The notes beneath the pieces were generated by a model. That model saw only the letters and a program-made list of their open reading frames with translations. It was not told the DNA's origin and did no database searches. From assembly GCF_006517275.1 (NCBI RefSeq), contig NZ_CP041191.1:4273001-4337000 (forward strand): 64,000 nucleotides of DNA, in the 5' to 3' direction. The stretch comes from Labrenzia sp. PHM005. Its GTDB lineage: Bacteria; Pseudomonadota; Alphaproteobacteria; Rhizobiales; Stappiaceae. Position numbers and translations under genes: made by a program. Positions 54,473 to 62,944 of this stretch are shown piece after piece; within the stretch, counting starts at the first letter, position 1; every line of letters begins with the position of its first letter.

Positions 54473-55275
54473 GACGATGTCCCTCCGGCCCGGTTTCTAG
54501 GCTCATCAGCGAATAGCAGTGTGTTTGTCCCACTGGAATAGTTTTCGCGCTCGGCCAAGGGCACGTCAGGCTCCAGAACAAGATAATCCACCTGTTCGAA
54601 TGCAGCGACCTTATGCGCCAGGCATGTACCCAGTTTTTCGCTGGTGACCAGTGCGGCGCATTGGGAACTGTTTTTGAGCACCGCCCGCTTCAAGGCAGCC
54701 TCTTCGCCGTCATGAATGCTCAAGCCGGTTTTCCGGCTCAATCCGCATGCCCCCAGGAATGCCAGGTCAAACCTGTAGAGCGACACATCAGCCACCGCAC
54801 GCACTCCAGTCATACCGCCGATCTGAGGATTTAAGAGACCTCCGAGCGCATAGACTGTGATCCCATCCCGCTCCATCAGTCGGGACAGCACGGGAACAGA
54901 ATTGGTGACAACCGTCAGATCTAGATCATCCGGCAGCATGCCCGCCAGGGCGGCATTTGTGCTGCCGGCATCGAGATAAAGGCATTGGCGTTTGGTGATC
55001 AGTGGCAGGGCGGCTCTGGCCAAGGCTCGTTTTTGCCCCTGCCCGCGCTCAGCCCGTTCTGAATAAAGGCTTGGAACCGGCCGGAGCGGCATTGCCCCGC
55101 CGTAGACTTTTTCGCACAGCCCCTCGGCCGCGAGTTTTCGCAGGTCCCGCCGGATGGCGTCCTCGGAAACGGAAAACTCTCGGGCAAGATCGGCTGCAAA
55201 CACCGGCTCACCGCCATCCAGGATTTTCAAGATCGCAGCGCGCCGTTGCTCTGGCAAATGAGAAACATTGGACAT
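54469..55275 (-). CDS. DeoR-family transcriptional regulator
   Basis: About 268 residues from the ATG at 55273-55275; a GTG two codons earlier is also open. The N-terminal HTH (LPEQRRAAILKILDG, then FAADLAREFSVSEDAIRRDL) is followed by a sugar-phosphate-isomerase-like sensor domain (LYLDAGSTNAALAG, then TVVTNSVPVLSRL, FLGACGLSRKTGLS and LVTSEKLG). No clear ribosome site lies before the start. It is the first gene of an operon with an MFS transporter. Likely represses it in response to a sugar phosphate. Confidence 0.9.
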   Translation of the reverse strand: MSNVSHLPEQRRAAILKILDGGEPVFAADLAREFSVSEDAIRRDLRKLAAEGLCEKVYGGAMPLRPVPSLYSERAERGQGQKRALARAALPLITKRQCLYLDAGSTNAALAGMLPDDLDLTVVTNSVPVLSRLMERDGITVYALGGLLNPQIGGMTGVRAVADVSLYRFDLAFLGACGLSRKTGLSIHDGEEAALKRAVLKNSSQCAALVTSEKLGTCLAHKVAAFEQVDYLVLEPDVPLAERENYSSGTNTLLFADEPRNRAGGTSS

Positions 55276-55276
55276 A

Positions 55277-55316
55277 AACACGCACTAACATGCACAAACA
55301 TGCGCATCAATATGCA
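55277..55316. promoter_or_regulatory. Tandem 10-base repeats upstream of deoR-like gene
   Basis: Direct repeats AACACGCACT, AACATGCACA and AACATGCGCA (55277-55306), plus a weaker fourth at 55307-55316, are placed exactly 10 bases apart, one helical turn, and end 2 bases from the start codon. DeoR proteins bind direct repeats, so this is probably its own operator. Confidence 0.65.
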
Positions 55317-55412
55317 AACTCACTTGATCCAAAACTCAATTTCTATGAAATGTTAGTCGGGAGTATTTTTGTAGCCAAGACGATCAATTCATGGCTTGGC
55401 GACATTAGATAC

Positions 55413-58190
55413 TCAAGCGCATTCCTTTATCATAAGGTTCAAGTCGCTGGCGCTCATAGGTTTTGCGAAGAGATACCCCTGTCCGATCCGGCAACCCAAA
55501 TTGGTCAGTGTTCGGGCTTGCTCTTCCGTTTCAACACCCTCCATAACCGTTTCCATCCCGAATGCGTCCGCCATGTGAAGGACAGCTTCAATCAGGGCGA
55601 CGTCTTTCTTGTTCTCTGAAACATTGGTTATGAACATTCGATCCAGTTTGATTTTGGAAAAAGGATAGTTCGGGATGTAGCCAAGGGACGAATACCCAGT
55701 ACCAAAATCGTCCAGCGAAAAACGGCACCCCATTTCCCGAAGTTCCTCCATGCTTGACCGGAGGTCGATCGTCTCGTCGATAAAAAGGGATTCCGTTATC
55801 TCCAAATCGAGGCGTTGCGCCGGAAACCCGCTGGTATGAAGGGCGTCGTGAATCGTCGACACAATGTCGCCGCGGCTAAACTGAAGAGCCGAAACATTGA
55901 TAGCCAACCGGATGGAGCTTCCCCAAGACGCTGCTTCGCGCATTGCCCTGTTGAGGACCCAAGTCCCCAATTCGACGATAAATCCATTCTCTTCGGAGAT
56001 CGGAACAAACTCTGCAGGAGAAATCTCGCCAAGTTCGCCATGACGCCACCTAAGAAGTGCCTCAACACCAATGATGTTTCGGGTCTGCAAATCAACAAGC
56101 GGCTGATAGAACATTCGCAGTTCATCTCGAGAAATGGACTTGAAAAGCTCCATTTCCAATTCTCTCCGTCGATGCAGTTCCTCATTCATTTTTGGCTGAA
56201 AGGTTACAACCTCCACACGCTCATTTCTCCGCGCCCGCGCAAGAGCATTCCCCGACTTTTTCAGGAAATCATCAACCTCAAAGGTACCGTCATCAACGAT
56301 ATAACCGGCATTCAACTGAACGGCTATTCGCGACCCTTCAATCATATAGTCCTGACTAAATACCTCGCGAATTTCTTGGACGACGCCACCATAAAATGCT
56401 GAGTTTTCACGTTCAGGAAAGGCGCCTGCAAAGACATCCGCCGTGAGGGCGCCCCAAGTGTACCGCTGACCGAAATGCCGCTGCAGCCGTTGCGCAATTG
56501 CGGATCGCAACATGTCGCCATAGGAATAGCCCAGAGAAGCAATAATCTGATCAAGATTGGAAATAGCAACTTGGACCATACAGAACTGGTCTCCGGAAGC
56601 TCGCATCTCTGTAACGCGCTGCGCGACCACCTCTTCGAAGCCATTGCGGTTTACCAAACCGGTGACAGGGTCATATTTGGCGAGATAAGACAGCCTTTCG
56701 GTGGCTTCCTGTTGTTCGGTAATATCCCTGCAGGTCAGGCAGGCCAGAGCTTCCGTTTCTTGTGTCTTGCCGGTCGTTCGTCCTTCAATCGCTTTTTCCG
56801 AACGGGTGACCACATATTCAATAATCCGGTGGTTACCGTTTTCATCAATCAAGCTCATTTGCTTAGGTACTGGCCGGATACCGATGGGCAGGGACAAAAC
56901 CGCCACAGCTTCTTCAACCAGCTCGTCAGGCAGCGCTTTTCCACCTTCCTCTCCGGCTACGTCATTCAGTCCAAAAAGGCTGCGGGCGACTTGGCTTGAT
57001 GCCGTAACATTCCCTTTACGATCCAGCACAACGATCGCGTCGAAGCTATCGTCGAACACTTGTCCCAACATCCGGATACTGTTCCGTTGCCGGATTTGAT
57101 AGATCTGCGACAATAGTTTCCGCAGCCCAAGCTCCCGGAAAACAATAATGATCGCCGATAGGAAGAGAAGAAGCTGCGCGCTTGCTGTTGAGATCTGAAT
57201 AGGGCGTTCCTGCAAGATCAAATAGCTGGCAACTTCCAATGAAATCGATGCCAGAAGCAAAATTGCGATCTTGATCCCCAGACCTTCTGCTTTGCTAAGC
57301 ATGAACAGTAAGAATATGCAGAAGACTGCAACGACTGCCAGCACATCCCCTTGAATTTGAAGGGCCCGGTCTTGCAGCAGCGTTTCGGCACCCAGTGCCT
57401 GAATGACAGCCCCCGGCAGCATGCCAAAGACTGGCGTTGGAAATAGATCTCTTAACTCCTGCGCGCTGGCACCGATGATAACTTTTTTGCCAAACAACTG
57501 TGTAATCGGCACGTTTCCATTCAATACGTCAATCATGGAAACGGTTGGGATCTGATCTATAGCTATGCTGTAGTCGAGCCAAAATGAACCCGAAGCATTG
57601 CCCGAATACTCACCCAAGTACGCAGCGGCGGAGACCTCCTGGTTACCGCTCAACTCGTAGCCATAAAGATTGCGCCAGATCCTGCTGTCAGCTTCCACCG
57701 GCACCATGACAACAACGGGCCACGCGACATCCAGAAACTTGTCAATCGGTTGATTTAGGACTTCTTTGCCGGTCGATTGAGAGCCACTTGCTGCTTGCCG
57801 AAAGGCAGCCAGGCTTACGTTACCGGCTTTTTCAATTGCATCCGCGAAGATCGCGTCTTCAGCGTGATTGGAAACGGAACTGAAGTCGATATCAAAAACA
57901 ATATCCGACACATCCATTTCGGTGAGCTGGTTGATCAGCCTGGCGTACGTGCTGCGTGGTACTGGCCAGACGCCGAGCTCATCGAGACTCCGGGCATCAA
58001 TATCGACAAACACGATATCCCCGGATACCGGGCGGTTCGAGGCCGAAAACCGCTGCTCCCATATCGTCCGGTCAAGTGCGTCTGTGATGCCTGAAGACCG
58101 AAGAGCCAAAAGGCCAGTCAGCATAACCAGCGCAATCAACAGCGCGCTAACCGTCCTTTTGTACCAGACCTGATTTGACCTAATGCGCAT
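55413..58190 (-). CDS. CHASE2-PAS-GGDEF-EAL membrane protein, degenerate GGDEF
   Basis: A 925-residue protein. After an N-terminal membrane helix (about 12-32) comes a periplasmic CHASE2 domain (about 40-275: FVDIDARSLDELGVWPVPRS, then VFDIDFSS), three membrane helices (about 285-350) and a PAS-like segment. The GGDEF domain is degenerate (TADVF in place of GGDEF at about residue 580). The EAL domain is intact (EALLRW at about 708, DDFGTGYSS, EGVET). It probably breaks down cyclic-di-GMP. It begins 8 bases after the FecR-repeat gene. Confidence 0.92.
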   Translation of the reverse strand: MRIRSNQVWYKRTVSALLIALVMLTGLLALRSSGITDALDRTIWEQRFSASNRPVSGDIVFVDIDARSLDELGVWPVPRSTYARLINQLTEMDVSDIVFDIDFSSVSNHAEDAIFADAIEKAGNVSLAAFRQAASGSQSTGKEVLNQPIDKFLDVAWPVVVMVPVEADSRIWRNLYGYELSGNQEVSAAAYLGEYSGNASGSFWLDYSIAIDQIPTVSMIDVLNGNVPITQLFGKKVIIGASAQELRDLFPTPVFGMLPGAVIQALGAETLLQDRALQIQGDVLAVVAVFCIFLLFMLSKAEGLGIKIAILLLASISLEVASYLILQERPIQISTASAQLLLFLSAIIIVFRELGLRKLLSQIYQIRQRNSIRMLGQVFDDSFDAIVVLDRKGNVTASSQVARSLFGLNDVAGEEGGKALPDELVEEAVAVLSLPIGIRPVPKQMSLIDENGNHRIIEYVVTRSEKAIEGRTTGKTQETEALACLTCRDITEQQEATERLSYLAKYDPVTGLVNRNGFEEVVAQRVTEMRASGDQFCMVQVAISNLDQIIASLGYSYGDMLRSAIAQRLQRHFGQRYTWGALTADVFAGAFPERENSAFYGGVVQEIREVFSQDYMIEGSRIAVQLNAGYIVDDGTFEVDDFLKKSGNALARARRNERVEVVTFQPKMNEELHRRRELEMELFKSISRDELRMFYQPLVDLQTRNIIGVEALLRWRHGELGEISPAEFVPISEENGFIVELGTWVLNRAMREAASWGSSIRLAINVSALQFSRGDIVSTIHDALHTSGFPAQRLDLEITESLFIDETIDLRSSMEELREMGCRFSLDDFGTGYSSLGYIPNYPFSKIKLDRMFITNVSENKKDVALIEAVLHMADAFGMETVMEGVETEEQARTLTNLGCRIGQGYLFAKPMSASDLNLMIKECA

Positions 58191-58198
58191 AGCGTAGC

Positions 58199-59632
58199 TT
58201 AGCTCTCGCCACTGGAGCCGTTGCCGTTTCCGTTGCCGCCGGAATTGCCGTTACCATTCCCGTTGTTACCGGAATTGCCGTTGCCATTCCCATTGTTACC
58301 GGAATTACCGTTGCCATTCCCATTGTTTCCGGAATTGCCGTTGCCATTCCCATTGTTTCCGGAATTGCCGTTGCCATTCCCATTGTTACCGGAATTGCCG
58401 TTGCCATTCCCGTTGTTGCCGGAATTGCCGTTGCCATTTCCGTTGTTTCCGGAATTGCCGTTGCCATTTCCGTTGTTGCCGGAATTGCCGTTGCCATTTC
58501 CGTTGTTGCCGGAATTGCCGTTGCCATTTCCGTTGTTTCCGGAATTGCCGTTGCCATTTCCGTTGTTGCCGGAATTGCCGTTGCCATTTCCGTTGTTGGC
58601 GGAATTGCCGTTGCCATTTCCGTTGTTGCCGGAATTGCCGTTGCCATTTCCGTTGTTGCCGGAATTGCCGTTGCCATTTCCGTTGTTTCCGGAATTGCCG
58701 TTGCCGTTGTTGCCGGAATTGCCGTTGCCATTTCCGTTGTTTCCGGAATTGCCGTTGCCGTTGTTGCCGCTGGATTCCCCGTTCCCCGAAGACCCATTTG
58801 CGCCGCCATTACTGCTGTTTCCGCCACCTGCATTGGTGCTGGTGCTTTGTCCTTGGGCATTTGCAGAGCCTCCGGAGAAAATACCGCCGAAAAGCCCGCC
58901 GGACCGATTAGTATTGTTCGCTGGTGCTGTATTCGGTACAGTTGGTGTATTGGGAGCCACAAAGGTTGAAGCCCTTGGCGTTCCTGGCGATACAGCCGGC
59001 GCATTGATGCCGGAGACAGACAATCCGGCTTTATTTCCAGGAGCGCTAGTCGCTGTATGTCCGGCGCTTAATGAAGCCCGCTGACCTGTTGCAAGGTCCG
59101 AGACTTCCACCAGTCCCCGCTGAACAGAAACCCGCGCTTCGCGGGAGCTAACTGAAACTCCAAACTTTGTGCCCTTTACAACAGCCGCCAAAAACGGCGT
59201 TTCGACAGTAAAATGTGGGCGGCGCCGTTTTTGAACATCAACTGTTACTTTGCCTTTGCGCTGCAGCAGCGTCGTTTTGCCGTTTTGGCTGCGATATTTT
59301 GAGATTGCGAACTTGGTGTTTGGACCCACGGAAATTGTTTCTGAACCGCGGGCAATCAGAGCCCGGCCGTTTGACCGTGTAGCCATGGTGTATCCAGGCT
59401 CAAACACCATCCCACGCTTGACCCGGAATGCCTTCACTTGAGGCGCGACAAAATAAACGACCCCGGACACGCGTTTTACAATCCACTGGGCACGCGCATC
59501 CGCTGACCCGGCAAGAAAAACTACAAAAGAAAACACACCAACCGCCAGTAGCGACGCAGTTTTTTGACAAATGCCCCTTACAAACGACTTCTTCTCAAAA
59601 TTGCAAAACTTTGCAACCACCACCAAACACAT
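58199..59632 (-). CDS. FecR-domain secreted protein with Gly/Asn-rich repeat tail
   Basis: A 477-residue protein. An N-terminal hydrophobic export segment (about 26-46) precedes a FecR domain (about 70-195: RGMVFEPGYTMATRSNGRAL, then TPFLAAVVKGTKFGV). A Pro/Ser/Asn linker follows, then from about residue 285 a tail of ten-residue units GNSGNNGNGN to the end. The stop is 8 bases before a CHASE2-GGDEF-EAL gene. FecR domains usually sense or modulate a membrane partner, so CHASE2 may be its receiver. The tail could act as a flexible spacer. The start codon lacks a clear ribosome site. Confidence 0.85.
   Translation of the reverse strand: MCLVVVAKFCNFEKKSFVRGICQKTASLLAVGVFSFVVFLAGSADARAQWIVKRVSGVVYFVAPQVKAFRVKRGMVFEPGYTMATRSNGRALIARGSETISVGPNTKFAISKYRSQNGKTTLLQRKGKVTVDVQKRRRPHFTVETPFLAAVVKGTKFGVSVSSREARVSVQRGLVEVSDLATGQRASLSAGHTATSAPGNKAGLSVSGINAPAVSPGTPRASTFVAPNTPTVPNTAPANNTNRSGGLFGGIFSGGSANAQGQSTSTNAGGGNSSNGGANGSSGNGESSGNNGNGNSGNNGNGNGNSGNNGNGNSGNNGNGNGNSGNNGNGNGNSGNNGNGNGNSANNGNGNGNSGNNGNGNGNSGNNGNGNGNSGNNGNGNGNSGNNGNGNGNSGNNGNGNGNSGNNGNGNGNSGNNGNGNGNSGNNGNGNGNSGNNGNGNGNSGNNGNGNGNSGNNGNGNGNSGGNGNGNGSSGES
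58241..58768. repeat. Tandem 30-bp repeat array inside the FecR gene
   Basis: Fifteen consecutive 30-base units (58241-58690) start with GGAATTGCCGTTGCCATT and are followed by a 24-, a 30- and a 24-base unit. A degenerate unit lies at 58211-58240. Each 30-base unit codes ten residues, and shortened units drop two. One unit has GGC for GCC, giving Ala for Gly. Proximal units favour ATTCCCATT and distal ones ATTTCCGTT, showing block duplication. Because each unit is a multiple of three and lacks stops, other frames on both strands are also open. Confidence 0.92.
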
Positions 59633-59731
59633 CCCAAGTTACGAAGAGTGAACTTGAAATGAATATGCATTGATAAATTTAACACTAAGTGAAAACCACT
59701 TCGCAAAGCTGAAAACAAAATAAGAACACCG

Positions 59732-60454
59732 CTACTGCGCAGGCGCCAGCAGGCTTTCTTCGACGGAGCGGAACACATCGACATGGTCAATGTTCATCTG
59801 TTCAATGCCGCAACGGATGGCCAGTTCAAACACTGACCGGTCGTTGCCATCATAGAAAAGCTGCGTGATCAATCCGGCCTCTCGGGCAGATTCAGCAAGG
59901 TCCACATCAAGATTATGCGCCTGAAACTCCAAAATGGCGGCCCCCTGGGCAACTGCCCGCTCGACCGACCCAACATGATCGAAGAGCACCATCAACCGGA
60001 GGTCCGGTACGCGGGCCCGGGTCTCGGCGCGAATTGCCTGATCAAACGAAAAGGTCCAGGCAGCTTCCAGCATGTCCCGGGCTTGCAGCATATCGCGTAC
60101 CTCGGCCGGATCCCCTTCCTTGATTTCCGCATAAACAGCAATCCGGCCTTTGCAGGCATCCAGAAACGATGAAAACCGGGGCACCCGCTCACCAGCAAAG
60201 TCTTTCGAAAACCAGGACCCGGCATCCAGCTGATCAATCTCGGAGGCAAACATATCCCCGAAACGCCCCGAGCCATTTGTCGTGCGGTCCACCGTTTCGT
60301 CATGATGGACATACAAAACTCCATCGCGCGATGGTCTCACATCCAGCTCGACCACCTCCACACCATCTGCGATTGCCACTTCAAGCGCAGCCAGGGTGTT
60401 TTCCGGGGCTTTCAAACTTGCACCACGATGGCAAACGATGGCAGCACGTTTCAC
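59732..60454 (-). CDS. ugpQ: Glycerophosphodiester phosphodiesterase
   Basis: A 240-residue GDPD TIM barrel. HRGASLKAPENT, ELDVRPSRDGVLYVHHD with the metal Glu/Asp/His, and YAEIKEG are present, so the active site is intact. It cleaves glycerophosphodiesters to glycerol-3-phosphate and an alcohol. There is no signal peptide, so it is cytoplasmic as in UgpQ. The start is GTG at 60452-60454 with AGGAGT 6 bases upstream. Not next to a ugp transporter. Confidence 0.92.
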   Translation of the reverse strand: MKRAAIVCHRGASLKAPENTLAALEVAIADGVEVVELDVRPSRDGVLYVHHDETVDRTTNGSGRFGDMFASEIDQLDAGSWFSKDFAGERVPRFSSFLDACKGRIAVYAEIKEGDPAEVRDMLQARDMLEAAWTFSFDQAIRAETRARVPDLRLMVLFDHVGSVERAVAQGAAILEFQAHNLDVDLAESAREAGLITQLFYDGNDRSVFELAIRCGIEQMNIDHVDVFRSVEESLLAPAQ

Positions 60455-61115
60455 AGTTTTACTCCTGAGGGTTCGAACGCACAGTTACACAGGTGTTCAA
60501 AGGGAAAAACACTTCCGAAGAAGCTCAGTTTCTAGGCCGTGTGGGCGAACTGGAGGTGTATTTCGCCGGGATTTGCTGCGTTCAAGATCAAGAAAATCTG
60601 GTGCAGGTGATGCTGGTGCATCATCAAGGCGGATTTTCGCAGAAGATTGGGCGCTGCAGGCCCGGGCCTTCGGGTGAGGCAAAGCACAGCAATCTGACGT
60701 GGACTGCCCCTTGACCGTATCACTGATACGCTCTGCAGGTCTTTCCACGTCATCTTTCGCCCTTTGCTTCACGAAATGCGCCTCTAATTCGTCCACACGG
60801 CCTAGCCATGCCTGAAAACCTTGATGGCATCATGACATCTGCGAAGATCAGGTTTTTCTTTAAAAAAAACAAGCAGCTATTTGCAATAGAGAGCCAACTC
60901 ACCGAGGTTTCCGGCCATTCTTTGGCGGTTTCCATCCAGGTTTTCCGCTCTTTTTGGCTTCCCGATTCGTTCGACGTCTAACAATCGAACATCAAATCAC
61001 AAATTGTTCACCCAGCGAAAACAGTCAGTCAAATTGCACCACGGAAAAATCACATTAAGTGAACCATCAGCGTTCCAGACGAGCGTCTTCGACATTTTCT
61101 TGATGAGGTTCAAAC
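60455..61115. other. Non-coding or unassigned 661-base region
   Basis: No gene I can defend. A short + strand frame of 57 codons at 60808-60981 (MPENLDGIMT...) has no ribosome site. Other frames on both strands (for example 60493-60714 + and 60497-60796 -) show no domain pattern. The last 150 bases before the YceI gene are AT-rich and should contain its promoter. No hairpin repeat is obvious. Confidence 0.4.
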
Positions 61116-61700
61116 ATGATCCGTCTTGCGACATCCGCTTTCGCGCTTTCCCTTCTGGCCGGCACCGCCTTTGCCGAACCGGTGGCCTTCGACTTCGACA
61201 AGTCGCACTCCAACCTGTCGTTCACCTACAACCACCTGGGATATTCGACCACCGACGGCCGTTTTGGCGACTGGGATGGGACGTTGAAGATCGACAAGGA
61301 AACACCAGCGAATTCTTCGGTCGAATTCACCATCCAGATCGGCAGCCTCGACACCTTCTGGGCGGACCGTGACATCCATTTGAAAAGCCCGGACTTCTTC
61401 GATGCGGCCAAGTTCCCGGAAGCCACCTTCAAAAGCACCAAGGTCGCACAAACCGGTGAGAAACAGCTTGAAGTCACTGGCGATCTGACCCTGAAAGGAA
61501 TCACCAAGCCGGTTACTCTGACCGTCGATGTCACCGCTATGGGCGAACATCCAATGGCCAAGAAGGAAGCTGTTGGTTTTGCGGTCAGCACCGTGATCAA
61601 ACGCTCGGACTTTGGCATGGACATGTTCGTTCCTTACGTGGGGGATGACGTCACAATCACGTTCCACACAGAAACGCTGACCACAACAGCAACGAACTAA
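61116..61700 (+). CDS. YceI-family periplasmic protein
   Basis: A 194-residue YceI protein. The signal peptide ends at GTAFA. The lipocalin-like barrel shows DKSHSNLSFTYNHLGYS, then AKFPEATFKST, GDLTLKGITKPVTL and a final TFHTE strand. YceI proteins bind isoprenoid quinone-like lipids. First gene of an operon with cytochrome b561 and a second YceI. GAGG lies 7 bases before the ATG. Confidence 0.92.
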   Translation: MIRLATSAFALSLLAGTAFAEPVAFDFDKSHSNLSFTYNHLGYSTTDGRFGDWDGTLKIDKETPANSSVEFTIQIGSLDTFWADRDIHLKSPDFFDAAKFPEATFKSTKVAQTGEKQLEVTGDLTLKGITKPVTLTVDVTAMGEHPMAKKEAVGFAVSTVIKRSDFGMDMFVPYVGDDVTITFHTETLTTTATN

Positions 61701-61708
61701 ACAAACAC

Positions 61709-61734
61709 CGGGAAGTCTATCTGTAGACTTCCCG
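61709..61734 (+). promoter_or_regulatory. Strong 11-bp-arm hairpin between yceI and cytochrome b561 genes
   Basis: CGGGAAGTCTA, loop TCTG, TAGACTTCCCG. It lacks a T-run, so it is more likely an mRNA stability or attenuation element in the operon than a full terminator. Confidence 0.65.
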
Positions 61735-61755
61735 CCTGTTCCCTGAGGCAACGTC

Positions 61756-62367
61756 ATGTACCGCAACACGCCCACCGGCTACGGCCGGATCGCCATTACG
61801 TTCCACTGGCTCATGGCTATGCTTATCCTTGGCATGCTCGGGTTTGGTCTTTATCTCGACCGACTGCCCCAATCAGATCCGCGATTGTTTGGACTTTACC
61901 AGTTGCACAAATCGTTCGGGTTTGTGGTGCTGGCGCTCGCTGCGCTGCGCCTGGTCTGGCGCCTGCTCAATCCGTCCCCGAAACTTCCGGACGGGATGCC
62001 TGTCTGGGAGCGGCTGGCCGCCCATCTGGGCCATATCGGACTATATGCCCTGATCTTTGCCATGCCGATCACCGGCTGGCTGATGGTGTCGGCGTCACCC
62101 TGGGGCATTCCAACCGTAATCTTCAACACCCTACCGGTGCCCCATCTGCCCTATCCGGAGATGCTTGGCACCAAAGAACAGGCAGAAGGCTTCTTCAAAG
62201 CGCTGCATGCCTATGGCGCCTACCTGTTGATCGCCTTGATCCTTGTTCATATCGCCGCAGCACTGAAGCACCACTTCATCGCCCGGGACGATACTTTGAA
62301 ACGCATGGTATCGACCGAACCCGCTCGCAGTTCCGATGATCTATTTTCTGAGAAAGCCGACGCATGA
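61756..62367 (+). CDS. Cytochrome b561-family membrane protein
   Basis: A 203-residue protein with four membrane helices. Haem-ligand histidines lie in IAITFHWLMAML, LHKSFGFVVLAL, LAAHLGHIGLYALIF and ALILVHIAAALKHHF, matching the di-haem b561 plan. It moves electrons in the inner membrane, likely with quinone. GAGG precedes the ATG. Its last bases overlap the next gene (ATGA), so translation is coupled. Confidence 0.92.
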   Translation: MYRNTPTGYGRIAITFHWLMAMLILGMLGFGLYLDRLPQSDPRLFGLYQLHKSFGFVVLALAALRLVWRLLNPSPKLPDGMPVWERLAAHLGHIGLYALIFAMPITGWLMVSASPWGIPTVIFNTLPVPHLPYPEMLGTKEQAEGFFKALHAYGAYLLIALILVHIAAALKHHFIARDDTLKRMVSTEPARSSDDLFSEKADA

Positions 62368-62918
62368 CACTGAAATTTCGCATTTTTGCTGCAGCAGCAT
62401 TTTCTCTTCTGGCAGCCCCAACCGCGATAGCGGACGTTTGGACAGTCGATCCGGCACAGAGCACGCTGGCCTTTGAAGTTCAGCAAGGTGATACGGCCCT
62501 GACCGGGACCTTCGGCACTTGGTCCGCAGCCATAGACTTTGATCCAAACGCGCCGGAAAAGGCTCAGATTTCGGCAAGCATCCAGGCGGCCAGTGCCACC
62601 ACCGGCAATGCCCAGTTCGATGGCACGCTGCCAAATGCAGACTGGTTTGATGTGGCCGCGTTCCCAGAAGCCAAGTTCATTGCAAGCGATGTCGAACGCG
62701 TTGAAGGCAACAGCTACCGGGCGACCGGCACGCTCGACATCAAAGGCCTTTCCCATCCGGTTGTTCTGGATTTCAAGCTTGATATCGACGGTGATATCGC
62801 CAAGGCCTCGGGCACTGCGACACTGAACCGGCTCGACTACAACCTTGGATCGGGTGTCGCCACCGATACCGTCAGCGATGCTGTCTCCGTTACGCTGGAT
62901 TTGACAGCCACACGCTGA
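62364..62918 (+). CDS. YceI-family periplasmic protein (second copy)
   Basis: A 184-residue YceI protein. The signal peptide ends near PTAIA; the barrel reads VDPAQSTLAFEVQQGDTALTG, then AAFPEAKFIASDVERV and GTLDIKGLSHPVVLDF. It differs clearly from the copy at 61116, so the pair is not a recent duplication. It is translationally coupled to cytochrome b561, suggesting a shared lipid or electron-transfer function. Confidence 0.9.
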   Translation: MTLKFRIFAAAAFSLLAAPTAIADVWTVDPAQSTLAFEVQQGDTALTGTFGTWSAAIDFDPNAPEKAQISASIQAASATTGNAQFDGTLPNADWFDVAAFPEAKFIASDVERVEGNSYRATGTLDIKGLSHPVVLDFKLDIDGDIAKASGTATLNRLDYNLGSGVATDTVSDAVSVTLDLTATR

Positions 62919-62944
62919 CCAGCGGTCTAATCTGGGTTGCCGGT

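Noticed and set aside
58180..59004. Second reverse-strand frame with Ala-Ile-Pro-Thr/Glu repeats
   Set aside because: Frame-shifted reading of the same array, with no domain outside the repeat.
58221..59084. Long + strand frame rich in Pro-Leu-Phe through the repeat array
   Set aside because: It is the mirror of the 30-bp array; a stop-free repeat of multiple-of-three length opens every frame. The reverse-strand FecR frame carries the real domain.
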